From assembly GCA_003598175.1 (NCBI GenBank), contig QZKN01000191.1, forward strand, positions 1 through 55,979: a DNA stretch of 55,979 nucleotides, read 5' to 3'. The DNA is from Candidatus Omnitrophota bacterium (lineage in GTDB: Bacteria; Hinthialibacterota; Hinthialibacteria; Hinthialibacterales; Hinthialibacteraceae). How positions within the stretch are numbered: position 1 is the stretch's first letter; each line of letters begins with the position of its first letter. Position numbers and translations under genes: made by a program. The notes under the pieces were generated by a model. That model did not search any database, had not been told where the DNA came from, and worked only from the letters and a program-made list of their open reading frames with translations. Positions 1 to 8,201 of this stretch are shown here, in pieces.

Positions 1-410
1 CGGCATTGGGCTTCCACCAATTGACCGAGTTTCTCATCTGTGCGGCATTGGGCTTCCACCAATTGACCGAGTTTCTCATCTGTGCGGCATTGGGCTTCCG
101 CCAATTGACCGAGTTTCTCATCCGTTCGGCATTGGGCTTCCGCCAATTGACCAAGTTTCTCATCCGTTCGGCATTGGGCCTCCGTCATTTCTTTTTGTGC
201 AATTGATAATTCTTCCAATCGCGATTCCGTGCGCTTTTGCGCTACCGCCAAATCTCTTACGATCTCCTTCAGTTCATTGAAATCACTGGTTTTGACCAAA
301 TCCTGATAGGCATGGTAGACCACTTCCGCAAGCAAAGTAGCTTGTTTCTCATTGAAACCCTCCAAGAATTTCTGTCGGATTGTCTCCGTGCTGGACAAAA
401 TGGACTGCAT
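1..410 (-). CDS. Coiled-coil repeat protein, 3' part beyond the left edge
   Basis: Reading the minus strand from the ATG at 410 gives an open frame of about 136 codons to the window edge. The N-terminus (about 60 residues) is helical and includes FNEKQATLLAEVV and KTSDFNELKEIVRDLA. It is followed by heptad-like AQKRTESRLEELS and then near-identical 14-residue units AQCRTDEKLGQLAE. This architecture is known from DUF3782-type proteins, where a helical N-terminus and a variable coiled coil precede a PD-(D/E)XK-like nuclease domain; the C-terminal domain is outside the window, so the nuclease is an inference. No partner gene is visible; the atp operon lies upstream in the same direction. The frame is clear, the function is not. 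Confidence 0.75.
   Translation of the reverse strand, partial: MQSILSSTETIRQKFLEGFNEKQATLLAEVVYHAYQDLVKTSDFNELKEIVRDLAVAQKRTESRLEELSIAQKEMTEAQCRTDEKLGQLAEAQCRTDEKLGQLAEAQCRTDEKLGQLVEAQCRTDEKLGQLVEAQC
3..170. repeat. Four tandem 42-bp repeats inside the coiled-coil gene
   Basis: Units start at 3, 45, 87 and 129, with a diverged fifth starting at 171. Each begins GCATTGGGCTTCC on the plus strand and encodes one 14-residue coiled-coil unit on the minus strand. Units differ by a few bases, so the array expands and contracts in whole codons. The array continues past the left edge. Confidence 0.9.
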
Positions 411-573
411 GGTCGTTTCTCTATTGGCGAATGGAATCGGTATCGCGAATCTTTTATATTATAGCGCAATTATTTTAAAACAAAGGAATGGCGATTAAGG
501 CAGGAATTTTTCGGATATCGGATTGTTGTAAATTTGGCGTGTTATCAATTCAGGGATATTTTCTTGTTCGTTC

Positions 574-843
574 TCACCCTTCGATTGCCTCTACCGACTC
601 CGTCAGAATCACCGTGCCGCCGGGATTCACTTCCAAAATACCCCCCTCAACTTTAAAAGAACGGATTTTGCCGTTGGCTTCCCGCAAGTTGAGCTTCCCC
701 GGCGCCAAACTGGTCAATAAAGGTGCATGATGGGCGAGAACGCCTAAATAACCAAGCGCGCCGGGAGCGACGAGCGACTCGATCTCGCCGGAATACACCG
801 TTTCGTTGGGTGTAATGATCTGAAGTGAATAGGTTGCTGCCAT
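574..843 (-). CDS. atpC: F1 ATP synthase epsilon subunit, short form
   Basis: Epsilon is the small rotor subunit of F1 that joins gamma to the c-ring. The 89-residue protein starts MAATYSLQIITPNETVYSGE and contains the LVAPGALGYLGVLAHHAPLL segment of the N-terminal beta-sandwich. Common bacterial epsilon subunits have about 130-140 residues; here the protein stops after the sandwich (last residues SVEAIEG), so the C-terminal two-helix domain that inhibits ATP hydrolysis in other bacteria is absent. Similarly short epsilon subunits are known in some lineages such as Chlorobi. It is the last gene of the atp operon, 15 bp after atpD, with AAGG before the ATG. Confidence 0.95.
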   Translation of the reverse strand: MAATYSLQIITPNETVYSGEIESLVAPGALGYLGVLAHHAPLLTSLAPGKLNLREANGKIRSFKVEGGILEVNPGGTVILTESVEAIEG

Positions 844-858
844 AATGATTGCCTTGTC

Positions 859-2268
859 TTACATCGCTGCTATTTTCTTGGCGTTATCGACGGCTTCGTC
901 AAGTGTTCCGCACATATAAAACGCTTGCTCGGGTAGTTCGTCCATTTCGCCGGAAGCGATTTTTTTGAACGCCTCGATCGTGTCTTTTACTTTGACATAA
1001 CGTCCTTCCCGCCCGGTGAATTGCTCGGCGACGAAGAAGGGCTGCGAAAGGAATCGCTGAATCTTCCGCGCGCGTTGCACGGCGATTTTGTCATCTTCCG
1101 ACAATTCGTCCATACCCAAAATGGCGATGATATCCTGCAAATCCTTATAACGCTGTAAAATCTGTTGCACTTCTCGCGCGGTGTTGTAATGATCGTCACC
1201 CAATACCCGTGGATCCATGATGCGGGATGTGGAATCCAACGGATCGACGGCCGGATAAATCCCCAACTCGGCAATCTGCCGCGACAAAACCGTCGTCGCG
1301 TCCAAATGCGAAAACGTCGTCGCCGGCGCCGGATCGGTCAGGTCGTCGGCGGGAACATAAATCGCCTGCACGGATGTGATCGAACCTTTCTTCGTCGACG
1401 TAATGCGTTCCTGCAGCGCCCCCATTTCCGTTCCCAGCGTCGGTTGATACCCCACGGCGGAAGGCATACGGCCCAGCAGCGCCGACACTTCCGATCCGGC
1501 CTGTGTAAATCGGAAAATGTTGTCGATGAAGAGCAGCACATCCTGCCCGCGTTCGTCGCGGAAATATTCGGCCATTGTCAACGCGGACAATCCCACACGC
1601 AGACGCGCGCCGGGCGGTTCGTTCATCTGGCCATACACCAGCGCGGTTCGGGCGATAACGCCGGATTCGTTCATTTCCAGCCACAAATCGTTTCCTTCAC
1701 GCGTACGCTCGCCTACGCCGCCGAACACGGACACGCCGCCGTGCTCCGCTGCAATGTTGCGAATCAATTCCATGATCACGACCGTCTTCCCCACGCCTGC
1801 GCCTCCGAACAATCCGACTTTTCCGCCGCGCGAATAGGGCGCCAGCAAATCGATGACCTTGATTCCCGTTTCGAATTGCTCCGCGACGGGAACCTGCTCA
1901 TCGAATGTGGGAGCGGGACGGTGAATAGGCAGCCGCTGATCGGGATGGGGTAGAACGATATCTTTCTCATCGATCGGATCGCCCAGCAGGTTGAACATCC
2001 GGCCCAGGCATTGATCGCCGACGGGAACGCTGATCGGCTCTCCGGTATCTTCGGCCTTCATGCCTCTGACAAGGCCGTCGGTGGAAGCCATGGCGATGCA
2101 ACGCACGAGATTATTGCCGATGTGCTGCGCCGCTTCCACCGTCAAATGAATATTCCGCTGTTCATCTTCGATCCGGATCGCGTTCAGCATATTCGGTAAA
2201 TGATCCGAATCGAACTCGATATCCACCGTGGGACCGATTACCTGTCGTACTTGGCCGATATTTGACAT
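859..2268 (-). CDS. atpD: F1 ATP synthase beta subunit
   Basis: Catalytic subunit of F1. The chosen start is the ATG at 2268, 7 bp after a GAGG ribosome-binding site, giving 469 residues; a TTG two codons upstream (2274) is possible. The P-loop GGAGVGKT is at about residues 155-162, followed by the Walker B region DVLLFIDNIFRFTQAGSEV and the DELSED lever motif. Length and order match the family throughout. It lies between atpG and atpC; the atpG-atpD gap is about 217 bp and carries two dispersed hairpin repeats. Confidence 0.99.
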   Translation of the reverse strand: MSNIGQVRQVIGPTVDIEFDSDHLPNMLNAIRIEDEQRNIHLTVEAAQHIGNNLVRCIAMASTDGLVRGMKAEDTGEPISVPVGDQCLGRMFNLLGDPIDEKDIVLPHPDQRLPIHRPAPTFDEQVPVAEQFETGIKVIDLLAPYSRGGKVGLFGGAGVGKTVVIMELIRNIAAEHGGVSVFGGVGERTREGNDLWLEMNESGVIARTALVYGQMNEPPGARLRVGLSALTMAEYFRDERGQDVLLFIDNIFRFTQAGSEVSALLGRMPSAVGYQPTLGTEMGALQERITSTKKGSITSVQAIYVPADDLTDPAPATTFSHLDATTVLSRQIAELGIYPAVDPLDSTSRIMDPRVLGDDHYNTAREVQQILQRYKDLQDIIAILGMDELSEDDKIAVQRARKIQRFLSQPFFVAEQFTGREGRYVKVKDTIEAFKKIASGEMDELPEQAFYMCGTLDEAVDNAKKIAAM

Positions 2269-2327
2269 AGCCAAACCTCATTCAATATTTTTATGTATCA
2301 ATTATTATCTTTTTTTATTGAATATAC

Positions 2328-2389
2328 GTGGGTAGCGCAGACGTCCCGTCTGCGATGTTCATGCAAGCGAGGACGCTTGCTTTACCCAA
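2328..2389. repeat. Dispersed double-hairpin repeat, family A
   Basis: Two adjacent hairpins lie in the atpG-atpD gap. The first is GCAGACG-TCC-CGTCTGC, the second GCAAGCG-AGGA-CGCTTGC, framed by GTGGGTA and TTTACCCA. A related copy is at 9837-9927, where stem bases differ but remain paired. This resembles REP-type extragenic elements. It could attenuate transcription between atpG and atpD, but no T-tract follows. Confidence 0.75.
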
Positions 2390-2453
2390 GTATAATCAAG
2401 TTTTTTTCCACTTTTGTTGTGATTCATCGATGATGCTAATTTTTTTTAAGGCC

Positions 2454-2484
2454 GAGTGGCAAGGGCAACGTCGTCTTTACCCTT
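2454..2484. repeat. Dispersed hairpin repeat, family B
   Basis: The segment GAGTGGCAAGGGCAACGTCG is a diverged copy of the element seen perfectly at 13348-13375 (stem GCAAGGGCAG/CTGCCCTTGC with loop CGTTGTTT). It lies immediately after the 3' end of atpG. Confidence 0.6.
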
Positions 2485-2485
2485 C

Positions 2486-3367
2486 CTACCCTTTCAGCGC
2501 CTCCGCGCCGCTCACGATTTCAAGCAGCTCTTTCGTAATTGACGCCTGCCGCGCTTTATTCAGCTGCAGCGTCAAACTATCCATCAATTCCTCGCAGTTT
2601 TCATTCGCGGTCGTCATGGCGATCATGCGCGCCTGATGCTCCGCTGCGAACGCATTGACGAACGAATTCAACAATTTCGTTTTCACCAGCATCGGCAGAT
2701 ATTGCGAAAGCAGGGTTTTCGGATCGGGTTCGAAAATATAATCGAGATTCATTCCGGTTCGGTCTCTGGCTTTCAACGGCGCAACTAATTCCTCTTCTTC
2801 CAGCGGCAGAAACCGCTCCCGGATGGTTTTATAAGACATTGCTGTGATGGCTTGATTGTGAATCATCTCGATTTCATCATAGTCCCCACGCAAAAAGGCA
2901 TCGCTCAATTCGCCGGCGATGTTCAAAATGCGGGGAACATCGACGTTCCCCAAAAAATCGTTGTGCGATTTGTCTATCGTCCATTCGCGTTTGCGAAAGT
3001 GCTCGAACGCCCGCCGGCCGACGATATACAACGCGGTTTGCTCGGTGGAAAGAGAATGCAGATAATCCTGCGCAAAGCGAATGACGGTCGCGTTGAACGC
3101 CCCGCATAGTCCTCGGTCGGCGGAAAAAATCAGGACCAGCCTTTTTTTCACATCTCGTTTGTTGGCCAATGGCTGGCCTTCCACCCCCGTGTGTTCCACC
3201 AACTGCGCCACCAAATTCCGCAGCTGAGTGGTATATGGTCGGGCATTATCTCTGCGCTCATGCGCGCGCCTCATTTTCGAGGCGGAAACCGAACGCATGG
3301 CGCGCGTGATCAGCTTGGTGTTACTGACGGTTCGAAGACGTCGGCGTAAGTGTTTCAGAGACGGCAT
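2486..3367 (-). CDS. atpG: F1 ATP synthase gamma subunit
   Basis: Central shaft of F1, which couples c-ring rotation to catalysis. The 293-residue protein starts MPSLKHLRRRLRTVSNTKLI, the conserved N-terminal helix with the TKLITRAMRSVSASKMRRA signature. The Rossmann-like middle contains VLIFSADRGLCGAFNA, and the C-terminal helix (QLNKARQASITKELLEIVSG) is typical. Length is normal. It sits 107 bp after atpA and is followed by a repeat-bearing gap before atpD. Confidence 0.98.
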   Translation of the reverse strand: MPSLKHLRRRLRTVSNTKLITRAMRSVSASKMRRAHERRDNARPYTTQLRNLVAQLVEHTGVEGQPLANKRDVKKRLVLIFSADRGLCGAFNATVIRFAQDYLHSLSTEQTALYIVGRRAFEHFRKREWTIDKSHNDFLGNVDVPRILNIAGELSDAFLRGDYDEIEMIHNQAITAMSYKTIRERFLPLEEEELVAPLKARDRTGMNLDYIFEPDPKTLLSQYLPMLVKTKLLNSFVNAFAAEHQARMIAMTTANENCEELMDSLTLQLNKARQASITKELLEIVSGAEALKG

Positions 3368-3474
3368 ACGATCAATTCTCTTTCAGTTCGGCTGACAGAG
3401 TGAATTACTGTGAAAAAAAAGTTACTCTATTCAAATCGTAAGGACAGGATAAAACGCCTGCCCGAAATCATCGA

Positions 3475-5004
3475 TCAGGAACCCGGTTTGTTCTTTTCCG
3501 CAAGAAATTGCTCTTTGAATTTACGCACCCCTTCTTTCAACTTTTGGGTTACGTCTGCGGCCAGCTGCTTCGTTTCTTCGATGGCGTGAATGATGTCAGG
3601 ATAATTCTTATCCAAATACGGATACAGCTTCTCCTCGAATTCTCGAACCTGATGCAAGGGAAGATCGTCAAGATAACCGTGGCTGCCGGCAAAAATAATG
3701 ACGACCTGCTGCTCGAGCGTCATCGGGTTGTATTGATTCTGTTTGAGAATTTCCGTCATGCGCTCGCCGCGAGTCAGCTGCGCCTGCGTGGCTTTGTCCA
3801 GATCGGATCCGAATTGGGCGAACGCCGCAAGTTCGCGATATTGCGCCAGATCCAATCGCAATCGGCCGCCGACCGCTTTCATCGCTTTTGTCTGCGCATT
3901 GCCGCCCACACGCGAAACGGACAAACCGACGTTGATGGCCGGTTTGATGCCCGCATAAAACAAATCCGATTCGAGATAAATCTGCCCATCGGTGATCGAA
4001 ATCACGTTGGTGGGGATGTATGCGGAAACGTCGCCTGCCTGCGTCTCGATGATTGGCAGCGCGGTCAGCGAACCGCCGCCGTTTTTCTCGCTCAATTTCG
4101 CCGCGCGTTCAAGCAAACGGCTGTGCAAATAAAACACGTCGCCGGGATACGCCTCACGACCGGGCGGACGGCGCAGGAGAAGCGACAACTGGCGATATGC
4201 CGTCGCGTGTTTTGACAAATCATCATAAACCAGCAGCACGTGCTTTTTATTATAGAGAAAAAATTCGCCCATGGCGGCGCCGGCGTAAGGCGCGATAAAT
4301 TGCAACGTCGCCGGCTGTTCCGCCGTGGCGGAGATGACGGTGCTGTATTCCATTGCGCCGCTCTTTTCGAGCACATCCACCACCGCCGCGACGCTGGAAG
4401 CCTTTTGCCCGATGGCGACGTAAATGCAATACACGTCGGTTTTTTTCTGATTGATGATCGTATCGATGGCGACGGCGGTTTTTCCCGTTCCCCGGTCGCC
4501 GATGATCAATTCCCGCTGCCCGCGTCCGATCGGGATCATGGAATCGATTGCCTTCAAACCGGTCATCAACGGCTCTTTCACCGGTTGGCGCGCAATCACG
4601 CCGGGCGCTTTGAATTCAATGTTGCGATATTCACTGGAAACGACGGGACCTTTTCCGTCGAGCGGCTCGCCCAACGGATTGATAACGCGGCCGATAATAG
4701 CTTCACCGACCGGCACCGACGCGATGCGGCCTGTACTTTTGACGGTATCGCCCTCTTTGATATATCGGTCTGTTCCGAACAGGGCGGCGCCGACGCTGTT
4801 TTCTTCCAAATTCAATACCATCCCCATCAAACCGCCGGGAAATTCCAGCAGCTCGCCGGCCATGGCGTCTTCCAGGCCGTAGATACTGGCGATTCCGTCG
4901 CCGACTTTCAGAATGGTGCCGACCTTATCCATTTTCAGGTCGGTTTCAAATGCGGAGAGTTCTCGTTCGAGAACGGATGTGATTTCTTCGGGTCGTAGAG
5001 CCAT
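3475..5004 (-). CDS. atpA: F1 ATP synthase alpha subunit
   Basis: Non-catalytic nucleotide-binding subunit of F1, 509 residues. The N-terminal beta-barrel includes LKVGDGIASIYGLEDAMAGE, and the P-loop GDRGTGKT is at about residues 169-176. VLLVYDDLSKHATAYRQLSL and the RRPPGREAYPGDVFYLHSRL block are diagnostic of alpha. A GAGG-rich stretch precedes the ATG. It lies between atpH (45 bp upstream) and atpG. Confidence 0.99.
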   Translation of the reverse strand: MALRPEEITSVLERELSAFETDLKMDKVGTILKVGDGIASIYGLEDAMAGELLEFPGGLMGMVLNLEENSVGAALFGTDRYIKEGDTVKSTGRIASVPVGEAIIGRVINPLGEPLDGKGPVVSSEYRNIEFKAPGVIARQPVKEPLMTGLKAIDSMIPIGRGQRELIIGDRGTGKTAVAIDTIINQKKTDVYCIYVAIGQKASSVAAVVDVLEKSGAMEYSTVISATAEQPATLQFIAPYAGAAMGEFFLYNKKHVLLVYDDLSKHATAYRQLSLLLRRPPGREAYPGDVFYLHSRLLERAAKLSEKNGGGSLTALPIIETQAGDVSAYIPTNVISITDGQIYLESDLFYAGIKPAINVGLSVSRVGGNAQTKAMKAVGGRLRLDLAQYRELAAFAQFGSDLDKATQAQLTRGERMTEILKQNQYNPMTLEQQVVIIFAGSHGYLDDLPLHQVREFEEKLYPYLDKNYPDIIHAIEETKQLAADVTQKLKEGVRKFKEQFLAEKNKPGS

Positions 5005-5049
5005 CTTTCTTTTTTCCTCGCCCTTTCCGGGGAAGTGGAGACGCTCGTT

Positions 5050-5607
5050 TCAGAAAACGAGCCGTGTTTCCATCAGGCGTTGGCGTAAATCGCCAAGATA
5101 CGTCGAAATGGCGGTATCCATCAAAATATCGCCGTATTTAACTTTTACCCCGCCGATCAGTTTTTCATCGACTTTAAACTGCAAATCGAATTTCAACTTA
5201 CAAAACGATTCCAATTTCTCGCGAAACGTGTTCTGCTCGTCCGCGTTCAAAGGCACCGCCGTGGTGACGGTTCCCATGGTCAATCCCTGCGCTGCCTCCA
5301 CCAATTCCCTGAACTCGTCCAGAATATCAATCAAATGATCGATTCGGTCGCGCCGCAACAGCAATTGCAGAAAACGGCAAAAGATTTCCGTCAATTGCGC
5401 TTTGAACACGGATTCCACAAGTTTTTCTTTCGTCTCTTCCCGAAAATGCGGACCGGCCAGAAACACGAACAATTTGGGTTGATCCCGCAGCAGCCGATTC
5501 AGACTAATTGATTCTTCCAGAGCTTCCTGAAGAGGAATGTTCTCTTTCTGCACGACGTGCAAAAGGGCGCGCGCATAATTTTGGACGACGAGCGGTTCAC
5601 GCGGCAC
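5050..5607 (-). CDS. atpH: F1 ATP synthase delta subunit
   Basis: Peripheral-stalk subunit that fixes the top of alpha3beta3 to subunit b. About 185 residues; NYARALLHVV near the N-terminus and the C-terminal KYGDILMDTAISTYLGDLRQ segment match the delta/OSCP family. A GTG at 5607 lies 9 bp after AAAGG and is preferred; a TTG two codons upstream at 5613 overlaps the atpF stop but would sit too close to that site. Either way atpF and atpH are effectively contiguous. Confidence 0.95.
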   Translation of the reverse strand: MPREPLVVQNYARALLHVVQKENIPLQEALEESISLNRLLRDQPKLFVFLAGPHFREETKEKLVESVFKAQLTEIFCRFLQLLLRRDRIDHLIDILDEFRELVEAAQGLTMGTVTTAVPLNADEQNTFREKLESFCKLKFDLQFKVDEKLIGGVKVKYGDILMDTAISTYLGDLRQRLMETRLVF

Positions 5608-5609
5608 GA

Positions 5610-6161
5610 TCAATTCCTTTCAATTCGAGTAAGAAAATCGCTGATCAGTTCACGATGTTTCTGATCATCGAGCCGTTCCCGAATCAAATGCTCGGTGGCT
5701 TGTATGGTCAGTTTGATCATGTCTTCTTTCAATACGACGCGGGCTTTTTCCGTTTCGTATTGGATGTTTTGCTGGGCTTTTTCGATCATCACGCCGGCTT
5801 CGGCTCTCGCCTTTTCCTGAATGGCTTCGGCGATTCGCTTGCCTTCCGTAATCAGCTCCTGCATTTTCATCCGGCCCTCTTCTTCGATTTTGCGCAGGCG
5901 TTCCTCGTATTCGGCCCGATCTTTTTTCGCTTCTTCCTGAATATCGGCGGCGTTCTTCAGATCCGTCTCGATCTGATCTCGGCGCTCGTCGATCACCGCA
6001 AGAAGAGGACCGAACGCAAAACGCTTTAACACCCAATACACGAGCAAAAAGCAGATGATGACGGTAACGATCTGCACGTGAACCGGCGGGCTCCCATCAG
6101 CGGATGCCTCCGCTGTGATCAGCATCAGCCCAAATAAGTCGTGGAGACTATGGATACTCAC
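5610..6161 (-). CDS. atpF: Fo ATP synthase subunit b
   Basis: Peripheral-stalk subunit of 183 residues. It starts at a GTG at 6161, 8 bp after AAGGAG. One membrane helix lies near residues 28-48 (VQIVTVIICFLLVYWVLKRF) and is followed by a long charged helix (RDQIETDLKNAADIQEEAKK and onward) that forms the coiled-coil stator. One b gene is present and no b' paralogue. A short N-terminal extension precedes the membrane helix. Confidence 0.96.
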   Translation of the reverse strand: MSIHSLHDLFGLMLITAEASADGSPPVHVQIVTVIICFLLVYWVLKRFAFGPLLAVIDERRDQIETDLKNAADIQEEAKKDRAEYEERLRKIEEEGRMKMQELITEGKRIAEAIQEKARAEAGVMIEKAQQNIQYETEKARVVLKEDMIKLTIQATEHLIRERLDDQKHRELISDFLTRIERN

Positions 6162-6219
6162 AATACGATCTCCTTACCTTGCAACTACGGAGAAATGCTC
6201 TCTCCATTCCCAATTTGGA

Positions 6220-6453
6220 TTAAAATCCGGCAACCGCCGCGAAGAAGTTGGAGATCAACGCATAAATGGTCAAAGCCTCGATAAACGCACAGCCGATAAC
6301 CATCGCGGTTTGTATCTTTGCCGCCGCTTCCGGCTGGCGACCCATCGCTTCCATCGCCTTGCTTACGGCTAAACCAAGTCCTACGCCGGAGCCGATCGCG
6401 GCGACTCCAATTCCAATGTGATATGCGGCTTGTGGGGATAATAATGCTTCCAT
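6220..6453 (-). CDS. atpE: Fo ATP synthase subunit c (rotor ring proteolipid)
   Basis: Two-helix hairpin of 77 residues. An ATG at 6510 is in frame, but the ATG at 6453 has AGGAG at good spacing and gives a normal-length c subunit. Helix 1 carries the glycine-rich face GVAAIGSGVGLGLAVSKAM, the polar loop is GRQPEAAAK, and the ion-binding glutamate is E59 in AFIEALTIYAL. That context resembles proton-binding chloroplast-type rings, not Na+-binding rings, which carry Ser/Thr next to the Glu. Proton coupling is therefore inferred. Confidence 0.97.
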   Translation of the reverse strand: MEALLSPQAAYHIGIGVAAIGSGVGLGLAVSKAMEAMGRQPEAAAKIQTAMVIGCAFIEALTIYALISNFFAAVAGF

Positions 6454-6534
6454 CGGTTTTCTCCTTACTAATTTTCCCTTGAAGCTGGTTTTCAATATAT
6501 TCATACCCACTTTTCAGCGGGGAAATGAACCGGT

Positions 6535-7371
6535 TTAAGCCTCTTCATGCTCGTGCTCTTCGTGCGGTAGAACCATCGAAATGTAAACGGTCGCCAATAA
6601 CGTAAAAACGAGCGCCTGAATTGTGCTGAGCAACATTGCCAACAACACAAACGGAAAATGCAATGGAATTCCGAAAAAACTGCCCGGCCAAATGGCGAGC
6701 ATCAATCCGCAGCCGAGCAGCATGGCGACGCCCAATAAGAGATCTTCGCCGAAGATGTTTCCATAAAGTCGGCAGGCCAGACTGAGCGGTTTAATGAACT
6801 CTTCCATGATATGCAACGGTAAAAAGAGAGGAACCAGGCACCATCCGATTGCATCTTTCGGTTCTCCCATCAAATGATAAAGGAATTTCGACGGCCCCAG
6901 GCGCTTCAGTGCGGTAGCCTGAACGAACAGAAAAACGCAAATCGCCAACGATGCGGTTACCCGCAGGTCGGACGTCGGCGACCGCATGAGCGGGATGAGC
7001 CCAAACCAATTCATGCAGACGATGAAGAGAAAAAGAGAGCCTAAAAACGGAAAATACCGCCGCCCTTCTTTTTCCCCCAAAATTCCGCAAACCACTCCCA
7101 ACAAACCCTCCACGATCATTTCGGCAAACGCCTGCAGCCGGCCGGGACGAACCGCTCGCTTTTTACAGGCGATGTAAAAGAAGACGGCAATCATGCCGAT
7201 CACCAATAAGGCAAAAAATTGCAGTTGAAAATGCCACAGGAACGAATCCTGGGATACAAGATTGGGAAAATAGTGGTTCAGAACATGAACCAGATTGGGC
7301 AATTCAGGCGCATGAGCAGCGTGCTCCCCATGCTCGGCTGCATTCTGGACCGCTTCGTGTGCTGCTTCCAT
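6535..7371 (-). CDS. atpB: Fo ATP synthase subunit a
   Basis: Membrane stator subunit with the proton half-channels, 278 residues. The essential arginine lies in KPLSLACRLYGNIFGED, the conserved fourth-helix motif, and the last helices include LLSTIQALVFTLLATVYIS. A His/Glu-rich N-terminal extension (AAEHGEHAAHAPELPN) and a C-terminal EEHEHEEA tail flank the membrane core. AAGGA precedes the ATG. It lies between the atpI-like gene and atpE. Confidence 0.98.
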   Translation of the reverse strand: MEAAHEAVQNAAEHGEHAAHAPELPNLVHVLNHYFPNLVSQDSFLWHFQLQFFALLVIGMIAVFFYIACKKRAVRPGRLQAFAEMIVEGLLGVVCGILGEKEGRRYFPFLGSLFLFIVCMNWFGLIPLMRSPTSDLRVTASLAICVFLFVQATALKRLGPSKFLYHLMGEPKDAIGWCLVPLFLPLHIMEEFIKPLSLACRLYGNIFGEDLLLGVAMLLGCGLMLAIWPGSFFGIPLHFPFVLLAMLLSTIQALVFTLLATVYISMVLPHEEHEHEEA

Positions 7372-7383
7372 GCTGTTTCTTCC

Positions 7384-7794
7384 TTACACTCGTTCCGAAT
7401 CGGATTGCGGGTTTTTCAATGTCGATAATCCCGATTTCTTCGTTTCTTTGGACGAATGGATGATTGACTCTGCCACCACCAAAACAAAAGGAACATGAAA
7501 TCCGCATACCCCGGCGCCGATGGATAACGGAACCGTCAAAAGCACCAGAACTCCTATCCCATAAAGCACCGGCAACTTCAATTGGGCGAATAACGCGATC
7601 ACCCACATCCTACCACCCTGAAACGCTTCGTGAATCAATCCGTTCAACGCCCAAAAATTAACCGAGGACCATAATCCGCCAAAAGCAAACCCCAGCGCAT
7701 GATACCCATCCCAAACCAGCCACAACATTCCGGAAATGAGGAGAGTACAGGCAATGGCATGGCGAATCACACGGCGTAACTCGTCAGGTCCCAT
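7384..7794 (-). CDS. atpI: ATP synthase subunit I family membrane protein
   Basis: Small membrane protein of 136 residues with about four hydrophobic segments (for example HAIACTLLISGMLWLVWDG and LYGIGVLVLLTVPLSIGAGV). Position between an AtpZ-like gene and atpB, the size and the hydrophobic pattern fit the AtpI/subunit I family, which is thought to help c-ring assembly or Mg2+ supply. The sequence itself is poorly conserved, so the assignment leans on context. Its start overlaps the end of the upstream gene by 11 bp, and AGGAG precedes the ATG. Confidence 0.8.
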   Translation of the reverse strand: MGPDELRRVIRHAIACTLLISGMLWLVWDGYHALGFAFGGLWSSVNFWALNGLIHEAFQGGRMWVIALFAQLKLPVLYGIGVLVLLTVPLSIGAGVCGFHVPFVLVVAESIIHSSKETKKSGLSTLKNPQSDSERV

Positions 7795-8044
7795 TGTCCT
7801 TCTCCTGGGCCTCGATCATTTTCTTGATAAGCATATACGTCTGACGCATTCCGGAAAAGATTCCCAAAAACAGAAAAACCACTTTGATCCACGAGACGCC
7901 AAGTTTTTCATCCAGCCACGTTCCGATATAAAAAAAAGCAATAGGATATAACGCCAGAAAGATCGGAATGAATGAACATTGTCCGGCTATTCGAACCCAA
8001 GCCAACTTCGCGTCATCCGGTTTTCTCGCCATCATGGATGTCAT
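7784..8044 (-). CDS. atpZ: AtpZ/AtpI-like F0F1 accessory protein
   Basis: 86-residue protein with two membrane helices (FIPIFLALYPIAFFYIGTWL and WIKVVFLFLGIFSGMRQTYM), typical of the AtpZ (ATPase gene 1) family found first in bacterial atp operons. The GTWLDEKLG segment between the helices is characteristic. It is the first gene of the operon and overlaps atpI by 11 bp. Upstream spacing for ribosome binding is weak; starts at codons 1, 4 or 5 are all possible. The 157 bp before it probably hold the operon promoter, which I cannot pinpoint. Confidence 0.85.
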   Translation of the reverse strand: MTSMMARKPDDAKLAWVRIAGQCSFIPIFLALYPIAFFYIGTWLDEKLGVSWIKVVFLFLGIFSGMRQTYMLIKKMIEAQEKDNGT

Positions 8045-8201
8045 AAGGATTTTACCCGCTTGGCGGCCTTATGAAACCCCCTCCAATTCCATAGGAGAAT
8101 TTATAACCGCCATACTAATCGGTTTTTTGGAAAGCTGTCAACCGACGCCCCCTATCCGGATTAAACATTTTCGATTTTGTACCAGGAGAAATCGTAAAAT
8201 C

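Noticed and set aside
3..170. Possible CRISPR array
   Set aside because: Units are tandem without spacers and lie in a coding frame.
6..206. Plus-strand frame of repeated GFHQLTEFLICAAL-like units
   Set aside because: It is the complement of the minus-strand coiled-coil gene, which has better composition and a family match.
1165..1953. Long plus-strand frame opposite atpD
   Set aside because: Shadow of a conserved gene; Arg/Gly/His-rich without motifs.
4240..4998. Long plus-strand frame opposite atpA
   Set aside because: Antisense shadow with no ribosome-binding site or family pattern.
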